IMG/VR virus record: IMGVR_UViG_3300045885_000299
Coordinates: 1 to 64,000 of that record
Direction: 5' to 3' (one strand)
Length of the DNA: 64,000 nucleotides
Source of the DNA: a virus
A program made the translations under genes and the position numbers. Under the pieces are notes generated by a model that did not search any database, had not been told where the DNA came from, and was given only the letters and a program-made list of their open reading frames with translations. Below are positions 7,387 to 16,084 of the stretch, piece after piece. Each line of letters begins with the position of its first letter. Position 1 is the stretch's first letter.

Positions 7387-7644
7387 ATGCCGACCCTCAC
7401 ACCTGTGGTGACCGCCGACCCGCCGCGGCGCCCACCGCGTGAACCAAGTCTGAGCGTCCCGGAGGCGATCGACGCACTCCTGGCCGCCTTACCTCTGCCC
7501 GATCAGTCGATCAACGGCGTCGCGCGCCAGCTGGATATCCCACCCTCGACCGTGCTGCGCTGGTACAAGGGCGCCACGCCCCAGCCACGCTCGCGGCGCG
7601 ATCTGGCCAAGCTGTGCCGCCGCTACGGCATTCCATTCCGATGA
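7387..7644 (+). CDS. Small helix-turn-helix protein, candidate regulator
   Basis: 85 aa. Residues about 40-61 read as a helix-turn-helix (SINGVARQLDI, turn, PSTVLRWYKG), followed by a basic C-terminal helix. The N-terminus is a Pro/Arg-rich tail. It is one of the few plus-strand genes and lies divergent from an early operon whose shared promoter contains the repeated TTGC-N4-GCAA site. That makes it the best candidate for the protein that reads those sites, though this is inference. GGAG lies 12 bases before the ATG, which is weak. Confidence 0.75.
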   Translation: MPTLTPVVTADPPRRPPREPSLSVPEAIDALLAALPLPDQSINGVARQLDIPPSTVLRWYKGATPQPRSRRDLAKLCRRYGIPFR

Positions 7645-7670
7645 CGTGATCGTCGGTCCGCGCTACACAC

Positions 7671-7711
7671 ACAGACGCCCCGGCCGGGACTGAAGCGGCC
7701 GGGGCGTCTGT
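7671..7711. terminator. Bidirectional hairpin terminator
   Basis: Perfect 15-bp stem (ACAGACGCCCCGGCC / GGCCGGGGCGTCTGT) with an 11-base loop, placed between convergent genes (HTH gene on plus, zinc protein on minus). It can end both transcripts. Confidence 0.85.
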
Positions 7712-7880
7712 ATGTGCGGGCCATGTGCCCAAGCGCTCTAAAGAGTTAAGAGTCTGACCGGCCGGTGTAGACCCCTGTAGGGAGACCCGCGAGACACCCC
7801 CTCGGTGGAGATACGGCGCCCCGCTTGCGCTCTGTGACAAGGCCGACCGGCCTGACTCGCCATCCAGTGTAAACGTATGG
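7712..7880. other. Gene-free stretch with a near-perfect palindrome
   Basis: No convincing gene in either strand. It contains GTCTGACCGGCCGGTGTAGAC (7752-7772), in which ACCGGCCGGT is a perfect 10-bp palindrome framed by GTCT and AGAC. A second short repeat, GGCCGACCGGCC, lies at about 7840. It is probably a protein-binding site; purpose unknown. Confidence 0.4.
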
Positions 7881-8327
7881 TCAGGCCGAAACCAGGTGGC
7901 GCTCCTGTTGCGGCTGCAACACGAAGCCGCCACCGCACGCGCCGCAGCGCATGTGCGGACCAGGCGCCACGTCGCGGTACGCCACGCGCCCGCACAGCAG
8001 GCAGATCGCGTCGTACACATCGTGCGCAGATGGACGCCGCACCTCGCGCCAGCACGACGGCTCGCCCTGCTGCCAGCACAGTCCCTCGCGCAGCTCGGCC
8101 TGGTGCAGCCCGCCACACAAGCGTCCGCAATTGCGACAGCGCCGATGGCGCGCGACGCAGCCCGGGCTACACGTGGTCTTGGAGAAGTGCTGGCCGGTGT
8201 GGCGCTGGCAGCGTTTCGAGTGCGTGTGGATCAGCCACTCGATCCCTTCGGCCAAACAGTCGGGACAATTGTGGTCTCGGATGTGCACCTGGGGCACGGG
8301 CGCATTCCTCCGGCCTTGGGCGGCCAT
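7881..8327 (-). CDS. Multi-zinc-ribbon protein (148 aa)
   Basis: Dense cysteine content. CPDC (about 21-24) is followed by HTHSKRCQRH, then CSPGC, CRNCGRLCGG, CLLC and CGACGGG. At least three zinc sites are likely, of the rubredoxin/ribbon kind. It is the last gene of the methyltransferase operon, ahead of the bidirectional terminator. No Shine-Dalgarno site is clear for ATG 8327. Function unknown, presumably nucleic-acid or protein binding. Confidence 0.75.
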   Translation of the reverse strand: MAAQGRRNAPVPQVHIRDHNCPDCLAEGIEWLIHTHSKRCQRHTGQHFSKTTCSPGCVARHRRCRNCGRLCGGLHQAELREGLCWQQGEPSCWREVRRPSAHDVYDAICLLCGRVAYRDVAPGPHMRCGACGGGFVLQPQQERHLVSA

Positions 8328-8359
8328 GTTTCACGACCAGGAGCAGGCCCACCGCCGGC

Positions 8360-8527
8360 TCAGCGCCCACCAGGGCCACGTTTCACGGAGTGGCGCCGCG
8401 CCGGCGCGCGCTGACCAGCCGCAAACACCTTTCTGCGCGTCCGCTGCACGGAGTAGGAGCAGGCGTCGCTGCAGTATTTGCGTTGGCCGCTCTCAAGCGG
8501 CTTCCGGCAGCCCGCGCAGCGTTTCAT
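8360..8527 (-). CDS. 55-aa zinc-ribbon microprotein
   Basis: A short gene in the gap after the methyltransferase. It begins MKRCAGCRKPLESG and has a second pair YCSDAC (C4, C7, C19, C23), followed by an Arg/Lys-rich tail. The CxxC...CxxxC pattern is like small zinc ribbons of ribosomal or phage origin. It fits cleanly between its neighbours on the same strand. Function unknown. Confidence 0.65.
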   Translation of the reverse strand: MKRCAGCRKPLESGQRKYCSDACSYSVQRTRRKVFAAGQRAPARRHSVKRGPGGR

Positions 8528-8597
8528 GGCGTCACAGGCGCGTTACGCCGTGCATCACAGACACGTTGCGTTGTGACGCCGCTCGAGATCACGGCCA

Positions 8598-9908
8598 TCA
8601 CGCTGTGTCGGACTTGTAGTCCAAACGTGAAACATTCACGTTGGCCAAGCTGACCGCGGCCGGATCGACGTCCACCCCATACCCCCGGCGGCCACATTCG
8701 ACGGCCGCCATGATGGTCGTGCCGCTGCCCACAAACGGATCAACGACCAGGTCGCCACGATACGAGTACAGCCGAATCAACCGACGCGGCAGCTCAAGAG
8801 GAAAGAACGCCGGGAACTCGCCGGCTACCCGACCAGCCGTGCGCACGAACCACACGTTGCGCGTGTCGCGCTTGAAGTCGTCCACGCTCAGGTCGCTTTC
8901 GCCATCGTCCGGACGGTCGTAGCTAGATTTCGAGAACACGTAGATCGGCTCGCCCACCGCGCGCAGCACCGGGTTCTTCGCACTCAGCCACGTGCCCCAG
9001 GCCGTCGAGGGCGTGGTCACCTCGTCGGGGTCGTCCCCCTTGAGCCATTGAATGCGCTCGCGTGGGAGAAACCCGATCGCCGCGGCGAGCGGGTACAGAT
9101 GCGCCTCCACCAGCGCCGACCACACGCGCCCATTGGCCCCCGCTGGCGACCATTTGCGCCCGCCGTTGTTGCCGTAGGTCAGCCCCTCGTGGCGATACTC
9201 GGCCGTGCGTGAAACATCCTGACGCACCACGTTGGGCAGGTTCAGGCACAGCCGCCCGCCCGGGCACAGCACGCGGTACGCCTCGCGCAGCGCCGGCTCG
9301 ATGAGCCCCTGCCAGTAGTCCTCCCACGGCAGCCAGTCGACGTAGTTCGCGTACTTGACTCGTGCGTTGTAGGGCGGTGACGTCACCACCAGGTGCGCCT
9401 CGCCATCGGCCAGCTCGAGCTGGCGCGCGTCGCCGAGCTCGATGCGCCAGGTGGCCGCGTGCGCGACCTCCGGGGGCTGGCCAGCCCTGCGGTATTCCTC
9501 GCTGGCTTCCTCGCGCGCCCTGGACTGCTTCTGCGCGATCACACGGCGCAGCCATTTGATCGAGCCGTGCTCGACGGCCACCTGTTCGGCCAGCGCGATC
9601 TGCTCGTCGCGCGGCAGCGAATGCAGCAGCGCGGCGTGCGACACGGACGGCAGTTGTACCGACGTCGGGACATTTCGCGCGACTTCGGCAGCCTGGATGT
9701 AGGTGTAGCCGGTGTTGCGGCCCATCGACCATTGCTCTTTCAGGTACGCCTCGAAGCTGCGAAAGCCGCGTTCGCGGTAGAGGTGCTGGTCGCGGATCGC
9801 GCTCAGGGCTTCGCCGACTTCGACAAAGGTGTCCAGGCCGCGTGCGATCACCGCTTCGCAGCGCGCCAGCTCCGTCGACACAAGGCGCAGGCGCGCGCTG
9901 TCGGTCAC
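8598..9908 (-). CDS. DNA (adenine or cytosine-N4) methyltransferase
   Basis: 436 aa. The catalytic motif TSPPYN is at about residue 178 and the S-adenosylmethionine motif DPFVGSGTT at about 388. The catalytic motif therefore comes first, as in beta-class N6-adenine/N4-cytosine enzymes. The N-terminal about 130 residues are helical and resemble the DUF3102/KilA-like lead segments of phage methylases (GRNTGYTYIQAAEVARN). The start is the GTG at 9908, which overlaps the previous stop (GTGA) and has GGAGGTG upstream. No restriction enzyme is adjacent, so it is probably an orphan protective enzyme. Confidence 0.9.
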   Translation of the reverse strand: MTDSARLRLVSTELARCEAVIARGLDTFVEVGEALSAIRDQHLYRERGFRSFEAYLKEQWSMGRNTGYTYIQAAEVARNVPTSVQLPSVSHAALLHSLPRDEQIALAEQVAVEHGSIKWLRRVIAQKQSRAREEASEEYRRAGQPPEVAHAATWRIELGDARQLELADGEAHLVVTSPPYNARVKYANYVDWLPWEDYWQGLIEPALREAYRVLCPGGRLCLNLPNVVRQDVSRTAEYRHEGLTYGNNGGRKWSPAGANGRVWSALVEAHLYPLAAAIGFLPRERIQWLKGDDPDEVTTPSTAWGTWLSAKNPVLRAVGEPIYVFSKSSYDRPDDGESDLSVDDFKRDTRNVWFVRTAGRVAGEFPAFFPLELPRRLIRLYSYRGDLVVDPFVGSGTTIMAAVECGRRGYGVDVDPAAVSLANVNVSRLDYKSDTA

Positions 9909-10240
9909 GCACACACCTCCACCGCGGCTGCCAATGCAATTGCCAGGCGGCATCCGTCCGGTAGCTGGTCACGCCACAATTCCGGCACGAGTCGCAGCGC
10001 CGCCAGGCCAGCGATCTCGCGTTTTCTCACTGTTTCACGCGCGCAGCCGTAGCGCTCGGCCAGGACCTCCAGCGGCACTGGCCGCCAGTAGCAATAGCGC
10101 AGCTGCACGATCTCGGCCGCCTGACGCACCACCTGGGCGTCGATGCTCCAACCGGCGCCGATCCAGCCGGCCAGCTGGTTGGTGCTGACCTGTGGGGAGG
10201 CGGCGCCGGCCGAGAGACGGTCGAGCGGCATGTTCGCCAC
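9905..10240 (-). CDS. Putative HTH DNA-binding protein (111 aa)
   Basis: The central part (about 55-75) reads PLEVLAERYGCARETVRKREIAG, a helix-turn-helix of the sigma-like or resolvase type. It is coupled to the methyltransferase by a GTGA overlap and is the first gene after a strong -10 box (TATAAA, 10250-10255). The start may be GTG 10240 or ATG 10231; either leaves almost no leader. A regulator of the methylase operon is a fair inference. Confidence 0.65.
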   Translation of the reverse strand: MANMPLDRLSAGAASPQVSTNQLAGWIGAGWSIDAQVVRQAAEIVQLRYCYWRPVPLEVLAERYGCARETVRKREIAGLAALRLVPELWRDQLPDGCRLAIALAAAVEVCA

Positions 10241-10249
10241 TGACCGCTG

Positions 10250-10297
10250 TTTATACCCGGCCTAACCGCCGCGTTGCATGTGCTATTGCGTTAGCAC
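10250..10297 (-). promoter_or_regulatory. Early promoter with two tandem 12-bp sites
   Basis: Minus strand: TGCAAC, 17 bp, TATAAA (10255-10250). Two contiguous 12-mers related to the early repeat are present, TTGCATGTGCTA (10274-10285) and TTGCGTTAGCAC (10286-10297). The same head-to-tail pairing recurs at 60175-60198 and 60778-60801. Confidence 0.65.
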
Positions 10298-10767
10298 AGC
10301 CCCTGAGTGACAACCGCCCACTCGCGGATGCGCCCCTGGCCGATCATCCAGCGCGCTGCCTCGCGCGCCGCGACCGGATCAAACACGCTCAGGCCGGCCT
10401 TGCCTTGCGGCGTGGTCCTCCAGGTCGAGGGCAGGAATTGAAAGAGTCCCGACGCTCCCGAACTGCGGTTTATAGCCCCCGCAACTCCGCGGCTTTCAAA
10501 GTGCTGGATGCAATCCAGGCGCCGCTCCACTGCCAGGTTGAGCAGCGGCCGCGGCGGCTCAGGACACGGCCCTTCGCCGGTCATGCACAGGTAGGCGCGC
10601 GGCGCGAGCTGCGTCGTGTTGACCGCACCGCGCAGCAGGACCTCGTCAATGCTGTGCTCGGCCGCGGCCACGGCCACGTCATCGTCCTCGGCGTGAAGCT
10701 CCAGGGCCGCGCCGGCGATCATGCCGACCACCACCCCGAACACCGCACCGACCACCATGCGTGCCAT
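10291..10767 (-). CDS. Membrane-anchored lytic transglycosylase-like protein
   Basis: 158 aa. Residues about 4-23 form a hydrophobic anchor (VVGAVFGVVVGMIAGAAL). The C-terminal domain has CIQHFESRG...SGASGLFQFLPSTW, with the catalytic-type Glu and the GLFQ block of Rpf/SLT-type murein-cleaving enzymes. It could act in lysis or in host entry. ATG 10767 has GGAGC upstream. It lies after the late element at 10812-10841 and may be the last late gene. Confidence 0.8.
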   Translation of the reverse strand: MARMVVGAVFGVVVGMIAGAALELHAEDDDVAVAAAEHSIDEVLLRGAVNTTQLAPRAYLCMTGEGPCPEPPRPLLNLAVERRLDCIQHFESRGVAGAINRSSGASGLFQFLPSTWRTTPQGKAGLSVFDPVAAREAARWMIGQGRIREWAVVTQGLC

Positions 10768-10811
10768 CAGGCACGGAGCTCCAGTGTCGTCATGCAAGCC
10801 ACGTTTGGCGG

Positions 10812-10841
10812 GCTACCGCCCACCGACAACGCGGCTGCCCC
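10812..10841 (-). promoter_or_regulatory. Late intergenic element, copy C
   Basis: Minus strand GGCAG, 5 nt, TTGT; the right half (CTRGCGCTT) is degenerate here. It lies between the stop of the 727-aa gene and the lysozyme-like gene, about 45 nt before its ATG. See copies at 17090, 24390, 27235, 27639, 44636, 50638, 55156 and 57998. Confidence 0.5.
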
Positions 10842-10848
10842 GGCTAGC

Positions 10849-13032
10849 TCACATCACCCACACGACTTGCGGATGCTGCGCGCTCGTCGCTGGGCCACAG
10901 CCGTTGAAGGTCAGGCTGAGCGAAGCGGCGATGGGGTAATCCGTGCTCGGGCTCTGCGGCGACGTGCCTGTCGGGCGGGTCCACAACGACACGTAGCGAA
11001 TCGCATCCCGATCCTCGGGCGTGCTGAACTCGAAGTTGGTGTACGGCGTGGCCGTACCGCCCGCGGGCAGGGTGGCCGTAAAGAAACCTTTGCCGAACGA
11101 CGGGTTGACCGGCTCCTGGTCGGCGCCCTCGAACACGAATGACAGGTAGGCATCGCCCGCCGTGCCATCGCTGCCACGCTCCACGATGCTCGTGAAGCCC
11201 GTCCAGCCGCTCGTGCACAGCGCGCGTCCGGCCAGCTGGTAGTTGTCATCGAAGCTGCCCAGCGTGTCGCCGCCGAACTCGTTGACCGGCACGCACCCGC
11301 CAATGGGCGGGACTTCGCCGGTGGTGATCTCCAGGCGGTACGAGGTCTCGAGCGCCGAGCCGCTGGTGTTTTCGACGCACAGCGCCAGGATGTTCTCGGC
11401 AGTGTCGGCATACGTGATGTCCGTGTAGCCCGTGATGTGGGTCGGCGTCACCCCGTCGCCTACCCCATACACGTAGATGCCGGCGGTTGTCGCGGCATCG
11501 TCAATGGTCAGCGTCGATGTGTTCGTCGCGTCGGTTTCGCCAACCAGGACGTTGGCCTGGATGACGATGCCACCCCCTGCCGGGCCATCAATCGCCCTGA
11601 GCGAGCACAACAGCCCAATGCCACCGCTAATCTCCAACTCGACTGGCGCATCGAGATGCGTGTGCATGTGCGTCGGGATACGCCCAGCAACCGGGAACAT
11701 CTGGACGATCTCGTTGCAGCCGCTGGTAAAGGTGCACGTGAAGTCGATCGGGTAGCGGACTACGGTCGGCGTGTGCAGCAGTTCGAGCGGCACCGCCAGG
11801 TTCATGCGGTTGTAGATATCGCCCACGGACGGGTCGATCACCGAGCTGTAGGCGAGCATCGTCCCGTTGACGTAGACGCCGATCGGCGTGGCGTCCTCGA
11901 CGTGCGCGTCCAGCAGCGCGCTCACAATGTCGCCGGCAGGCAGCGTGAACTTGTGGCGGTAAAAGACGCGCTCGCCTATGGCGGCGTTCGGAAACAAGGC
12001 CAGCGCGTGGGTGACGCTCTGCGTCTCGGGCAGGATGAACGGCGGCAGCGGCGCCGGCGGCGCCGAGATGGCAACGCTGGTCGTGGCCGGGAACTGCCAA
12101 CTCGAGTCGTCGTAGTCGTATGCGGTCCAGTCACCACCTGGTGGCGGCGGCGTGACCGTATTGGGTGGCGCCACGAACGAGACCGAGATGCGCGGGGTGA
12201 ACGTGTAGTTGGTGGTCGTGTTCTGTGGGTCCAGGCCAGTGGGCATGCCCCACACCGAGATGTAGCGCGCAGAGGCGAGCTCCTCGGGTGTCCAGGCGCT
12301 CGAGTTATTGCGTATCTCGTGCTGGCCGTTCGTGAGGTTGACCATCAGTTGGCCGGTCGAGTACCTGATGCCCTGGTGGTCGGCATCTTCCAGCAGGTAG
12401 GCGACGTAGAAACCGCCCTGCAGCGCCGGGTCGATCAGCGTGTAATCCACGATGAACTGCGACCAGCCACCAACGGGCACTGGCTGAGTGCCCGCTTTGA
12501 CCATGCCGGTGGTGAGGAAGCCGGCCGTGATCTCGTCGCCAAACTCGGGGATCGACGGCGGCGGGATGTTGCCGCACATACCAACGAAGCGGCCGCTGAA
12601 GTGCCATGTGTAGTCGTACGGCGTGCTGACGTCGGGCGCGCTCGCCGTTCGCGGCGCAATGGACAGCTTGAGCCGCGTCCCAGCCGGCGGCGTTCCTCCA
12701 ATAAAGTTGCCAGCCGCGTACTCGGGGTCCTCGGCGCTCGGCATGACCGTCACGTGGGTCTCGGGGAAACCGTCCAGCGTGGCGCCGTCCGGGTCGATGA
12801 AGCGCCACCAGCAGCGGTAGGGGCCGTTTTCGCTGACCGGGTCGATGCGGTACTTGATGAAGAAGTCGGTCCAGCCGTACGGCAGGTCTATGATCGCCAC
12901 ATCGCGTTCACCCTCCGCTCGGCTGGCGTCGACTTCACTGCCAGTCAGTGGAGCGAGGGGCGCACACTGGCCCGGCACCGAGTCGTACACCCTGACCTGG
13001 TTGGCCAGGCTGGCGGCCAGGATCAGCACCAT
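10849..13032 (-). CDS. Tail or adsorption protein with repeated beta modules (727 aa)
   Basis: Large strand-rich protein with no enzyme motif. Three copies of one module are visible: near residue 53 (YGWTDFFIKYRID), near 190 (GGWSQFIVDYTLID) and near 620 (SGWTGFTSIVERG). The last two end in closely matching segments (RYISVWGMPTG and RYVSLWTRPTG). The middle has a sugar-binding-like segment with SALLDAHVEDATPIGVYVNG. Six or more Cys are spread through it. The position at the end of the tail cluster suggests host recognition. Confidence 0.7.
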   Translation of the reverse strand: MVLILAASLANQVRVYDSVPGQCAPLAPLTGSEVDASRAEGERDVAIIDLPYGWTDFFIKYRIDPVSENGPYRCWWRFIDPDGATLDGFPETHVTVMPSAEDPEYAAGNFIGGTPPAGTRLKLSIAPRTASAPDVSTPYDYTWHFSGRFVGMCGNIPPPSIPEFGDEITAGFLTTGMVKAGTQPVPVGGWSQFIVDYTLIDPALQGGFYVAYLLEDADHQGIRYSTGQLMVNLTNGQHEIRNNSSAWTPEELASARYISVWGMPTGLDPQNTTTNYTFTPRISVSFVAPPNTVTPPPPGGDWTAYDYDDSSWQFPATTSVAISAPPAPLPPFILPETQSVTHALALFPNAAIGERVFYRHKFTLPAGDIVSALLDAHVEDATPIGVYVNGTMLAYSSVIDPSVGDIYNRMNLAVPLELLHTPTVVRYPIDFTCTFTSGCNEIVQMFPVAGRIPTHMHTHLDAPVELEISGGIGLLCSLRAIDGPAGGGIVIQANVLVGETDATNTSTLTIDDAATTAGIYVYGVGDGVTPTHITGYTDITYADTAENILALCVENTSGSALETSYRLEITTGEVPPIGGCVPVNEFGGDTLGSFDDNYQLAGRALCTSGWTGFTSIVERGSDGTAGDAYLSFVFEGADQEPVNPSFGKGFFTATLPAGGTATPYTNFEFSTPEDRDAIRYVSLWTRPTGTSPQSPSTDYPIAASLSLTFNGCGPATSAQHPQVVWVM

Positions 13033-13036
13033 CGCT

Positions 13037-14086
13037 TTAGGTCGCGCTCCGCCGCAGGCGCAGCCCGCAACTCACCTGCCTGAGCGTCCCGCCGATGGCC
13101 GTGAGCTTGACGCGCAGCGTGGTCTCGGCCGCGATCGCGCCGCCGCCCGCCCAGCTCGCAACCGCGGTATCCATGTCCGATTCCTCGGCCAGCAGCGTCG
13201 GGAAGGCCGTGCCGCAGATGCTCGTCGCACTCGCCGCGGAGAACGTGGGTGAGGGTGCCGCGAGTATGTCGAAGCGCGCCGAGCCGCCCGCCGAGTCGCC
13301 GGTCAGCGCCACCGCGGTGACCGTGCACGCGAACGGCACGTACACGTCGGCGTAGTCGCCGACCAGCGGCGGCGCAGTGCTGGCGCCGAAGTTGACCGAG
13401 AACGCGCCGACCATCGGCCGCATGGCCAGGATCGAGCCGGCGGTGCCACTCGGCACGGCGGTCAGCACGTCGCCAATCGCGTGCCCGACCGGCATGTTGT
13501 GGTCGGACGCCAGGAAGTCGTGCACCCGCCCGTGGTGATCGTCGGGCCCGATGCCGGCCAGGGCGCTGTGGTCAGCCATGCCGCCGCCAGCCGTGCCGCC
13601 AGTCGTGTGAAAGTGGTTGCCTGGCGCGGCCTGGCTGGCGCCCGAGCCGAGCGTGTGGTGGACCGCCGAGCCGGCCGCGTCGGCGTCGATGTGCAGCAGA
13701 TGGCGGTGGTCGATCTGGCCGCCGCTGGTGACGCCCTGGTGCGTATGGTTGGCCAGCGACCAGCCGGCCGTGCCGACGTGGAAGGACGAGATTTCGCCGT
13801 CCGGCTCAATGTCGAATAATTCCTGGCCCAGGTGGTTGATGACCTGGAAGATGGGCGCGGTCTGGCCGACCGTGCCCTGCACGATCAGGCTGATCGTGGT
13901 CCCGTTGGGCGAGATGATGGTCGTGTTCGAGCCGCCCGCCATCGTCAGCCCGCCGAGCACCGTGACGCTGTTGGCAAACACCACCGGCTGATCGGTCATC
14001 ACGCCGGTCAGCAGATCGGCAAACTGGCGGATGTGGGAAGCCCGAATGCGCTTCCCCGGGCCGATTTCAGAGACGTCCAGCGGCAT
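13037..14086 (-). CDS. Tail fibre with HxH metal-site repeats (349 aa)
   Basis: The N-terminus is a helical attachment segment (ISEIGPGKRIRASHIRQFADLL-like). The middle has repeated His pairs (NHTH, DHRH, NHFH, DDHHGRVH), as in trimeric phage fibre shafts where the His residues bind metal ions. The C-terminal about 130 residues form a separate strand-rich domain. The order N-anchor, shaft, head is typical of a short tail fibre. Adjacent to the nozzle-like gene. Confidence 0.75.
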   Translation of the reverse strand: MPLDVSEIGPGKRIRASHIRQFADLLTGVMTDQPVVFANSVTVLGGLTMAGGSNTTIISPNGTTISLIVQGTVGQTAPIFQVINHLGQELFDIEPDGEISSFHVGTAGWSLANHTHQGVTSGGQIDHRHLLHIDADAAGSAVHHTLGSGASQAAPGNHFHTTGGTAGGGMADHSALAGIGPDDHHGRVHDFLASDHNMPVGHAIGDVLTAVPSGTAGSILAMRPMVGAFSVNFGASTAPPLVGDYADVYVPFACTVTAVALTGDSAGGSARFDILAAPSPTFSAASATSICGTAFPTLLAEESDMDTAVASWAGGGAIAAETTLRVKLTAIGGTLRQVSCGLRLRRSAT

Positions 14087-14089
14087 CGG

Positions 14090-16084
14090 TCAGGGGCTCC
14101 AGTAGTAGGACTCGGTGTCGTACAGGCCGCCTTCTTCACCCAGCACCGGGTAGTCGTAGATCGACTGGTGGCCCGTATCAAGCTGCGGAATGGCCTGCGT
14201 CAGCGCCAGCGCGACCTGCCACTCGGGCAGGCGCCCCGGCTCCTGGTTGCGCGTGACCCGCACGCGATCGACCAGGACCTTCCACGGGTAGCCGTCAGGG
14301 TCGCGGAAGCGCGCCGGCTTGGCTTCCTCGCGCAAGCGCTGCAGCTTGCGCTCGAGCAGGAACGTGTCGCGTTCGATCTGCGCCAGGTTGTCGGCCGTCT
14401 CGGCGCGGCCCAGCACACCCGTGATGTTCCAGTGCCACTTGGTCTGGATCGCCACCCGGCCGTGTATTGCAACGGCCCGGATTTCCGGGGGACTGATCGG
14501 GTCCATATTGAAAAAACGCAGCCGCAGCGCAACCCATCGACATTGCGTCCCCTCGGGGAACGTCAGCTCGCACGTCGGGCTCGAGCGCGCATCGCCGAGT
14601 GCGCCGCGGCCGGCGTCCAGGTCGGTGCGCCAGCGGCCATCCGAATCCAGCTGGTAGGCGACCTCGACCCAGCGCCAGGCGCCCATCAGTCGACGGCTCG
14701 AGAGGCGCACCGTGAGCAGCGTTTTCTTCTCGTCGGGCAGGAGAAAATCGAACTCGGGCAGGGTGGCCTCGGGCTGCCACGGCTGCATGTCGTCAATCAC
14801 GTAGCGGCAGTTCGGATCGGAGATCGGATCGTCGCCGTTTGCCGGCAGGATCACCTGCGCGTGACCGGCCGTACCGGCGCTGATGAACAGGTGCGGCGGT
14901 GATTCGGCGTCGGTCAGGTCGTGCTGGCGGAAGTACAGGGCGGATGCCTCGACGCTGCCCATCGTCAGCCAGCTGTGCCATTTGCCGGTGCGCGAGTCGC
15001 GGCGCACGACGTAGCTGGTCTGTGTGTCGTCATCGAACAGGCTGGCGATCGTGTAGCGCAGCGTGTCGCACACGCCAACGACGCGCCCGCGCACCTGGCC
15101 GAGCGCATCGGCGTCGCGGCTCGGGCTGATGTTGGCCGCGGCACCGCTCGTCTGGCTCGAGGGCTGATACTCCCACAGCCCGTTGCCGTTGGGCACCAGC
15201 ACGATGCCGCCGCGCCACACCAGCGGCCAGCAGTTGTCAGGGTCGCGCCGATCGAAGTCCAGGTAATGCGCGGCCGTCCCGGCCACGCCCGGTGGGATGC
15301 CCCACAGACCGTCAGTTTTCCCGACCCACAACGTGACCAGGCCGCCGCCGGCGAGCAGGCTGGTGATCGGTGCCGACGTGTCGCCGATGAGCGCGGTGCC
15401 CTCGGTCCAGGCCGTGCCGACTGTCGTGGCCTGCACTTTGTTCGACCAGCCGCGATACAGCGCGCTCCGATCGGACACCAGCGCCTCGGCCACTTCGCCG
15501 CCAGTCGCGGAGCTCCAGGTCGCCAGGTCGAGCGAGTGCTGCAGCGGGGTGTCGAGGCCGAGCGCAACGTAGGCGCGCTCGCCGTAGATCGCCAGGTCGC
15601 GGCACGGCGCGGGGAACGTGGCCATCTTGACCCAGCCCGGCGGGGCATCCAGGCGCATGTACAGGTGGCTGCCGGCGGTGCAGATGAGCGTGCCGTTCAT
15701 CTCCGTGTACGTGCGCCGCGCGTCGACCTCGCTGCCCAGATCCGGCAGCGGCTCCCACACCTTGGGCGGCGCGGGGATGATGCGGTTGCGATCGGCCTCG
15801 ACGTCGTGGCCCTCGAAATAGCCGACCGTGTCAGTGTCCGACTCGGCGCGTTTCTGGCCGTAGCCGCCATGCCACGACGACTGCGCCACGGGCGAGTCAT
15901 ACGGCTGGTAGTTGCCGAAGCGCCGATCGCCCTGGCTGACCTTGGGCGCGAACGGCTCGAGGGCTGTCACGTCATAGCCGCCGGCGGTCAGCAGCAGCGG
16001 GTCGCCGTCGATCTCGACGTCGCCGATCGGCGGCGCGTGGTCCGCCAGCTGGCCGCCGTAGCCGCCCAGGCGCAGCTCGCTCAC
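14090..16084 (-). CDS. Putative tail nozzle / tubular protein B-like (664 aa)
   Basis: A strand-rich protein with repeated WGIPPG, WEYQPSS and WHSWLTMG-like blades that suggest a beta-propeller. Size and position, directly after the adaptor-like gene and before the fibres, match T7 gp12-type nozzle proteins. This rests on position and fold style, not on a clear sequence match. The GTG at 16084 overlaps the preceding stop (GTGA), which fixes the start. Confidence 0.55.
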   Translation of the reverse strand: MSELRLGGYGGQLADHAPPIGDVEIDGDPLLLTAGGYDVTALEPFAPKVSQGDRRFGNYQPYDSPVAQSSWHGGYGQKRAESDTDTVGYFEGHDVEADRNRIIPAPPKVWEPLPDLGSEVDARRTYTEMNGTLICTAGSHLYMRLDAPPGWVKMATFPAPCRDLAIYGERAYVALGLDTPLQHSLDLATWSSATGGEVAEALVSDRSALYRGWSNKVQATTVGTAWTEGTALIGDTSAPITSLLAGGGLVTLWVGKTDGLWGIPPGVAGTAAHYLDFDRRDPDNCWPLVWRGGIVLVPNGNGLWEYQPSSQTSGAAANISPSRDADALGQVRGRVVGVCDTLRYTIASLFDDDTQTSYVVRRDSRTGKWHSWLTMGSVEASALYFRQHDLTDAESPPHLFISAGTAGHAQVILPANGDDPISDPNCRYVIDDMQPWQPEATLPEFDFLLPDEKKTLLTVRLSSRRLMGAWRWVEVAYQLDSDGRWRTDLDAGRGALGDARSSPTCELTFPEGTQCRWVALRLRFFNMDPISPPEIRAVAIHGRVAIQTKWHWNITGVLGRAETADNLAQIERDTFLLERKLQRLREEAKPARFRDPDGYPWKVLVDRVRVTRNQEPGRLPEWQVALALTQAIPQLDTGHQSIYDYPVLGEEGGLYDTESYYWSP

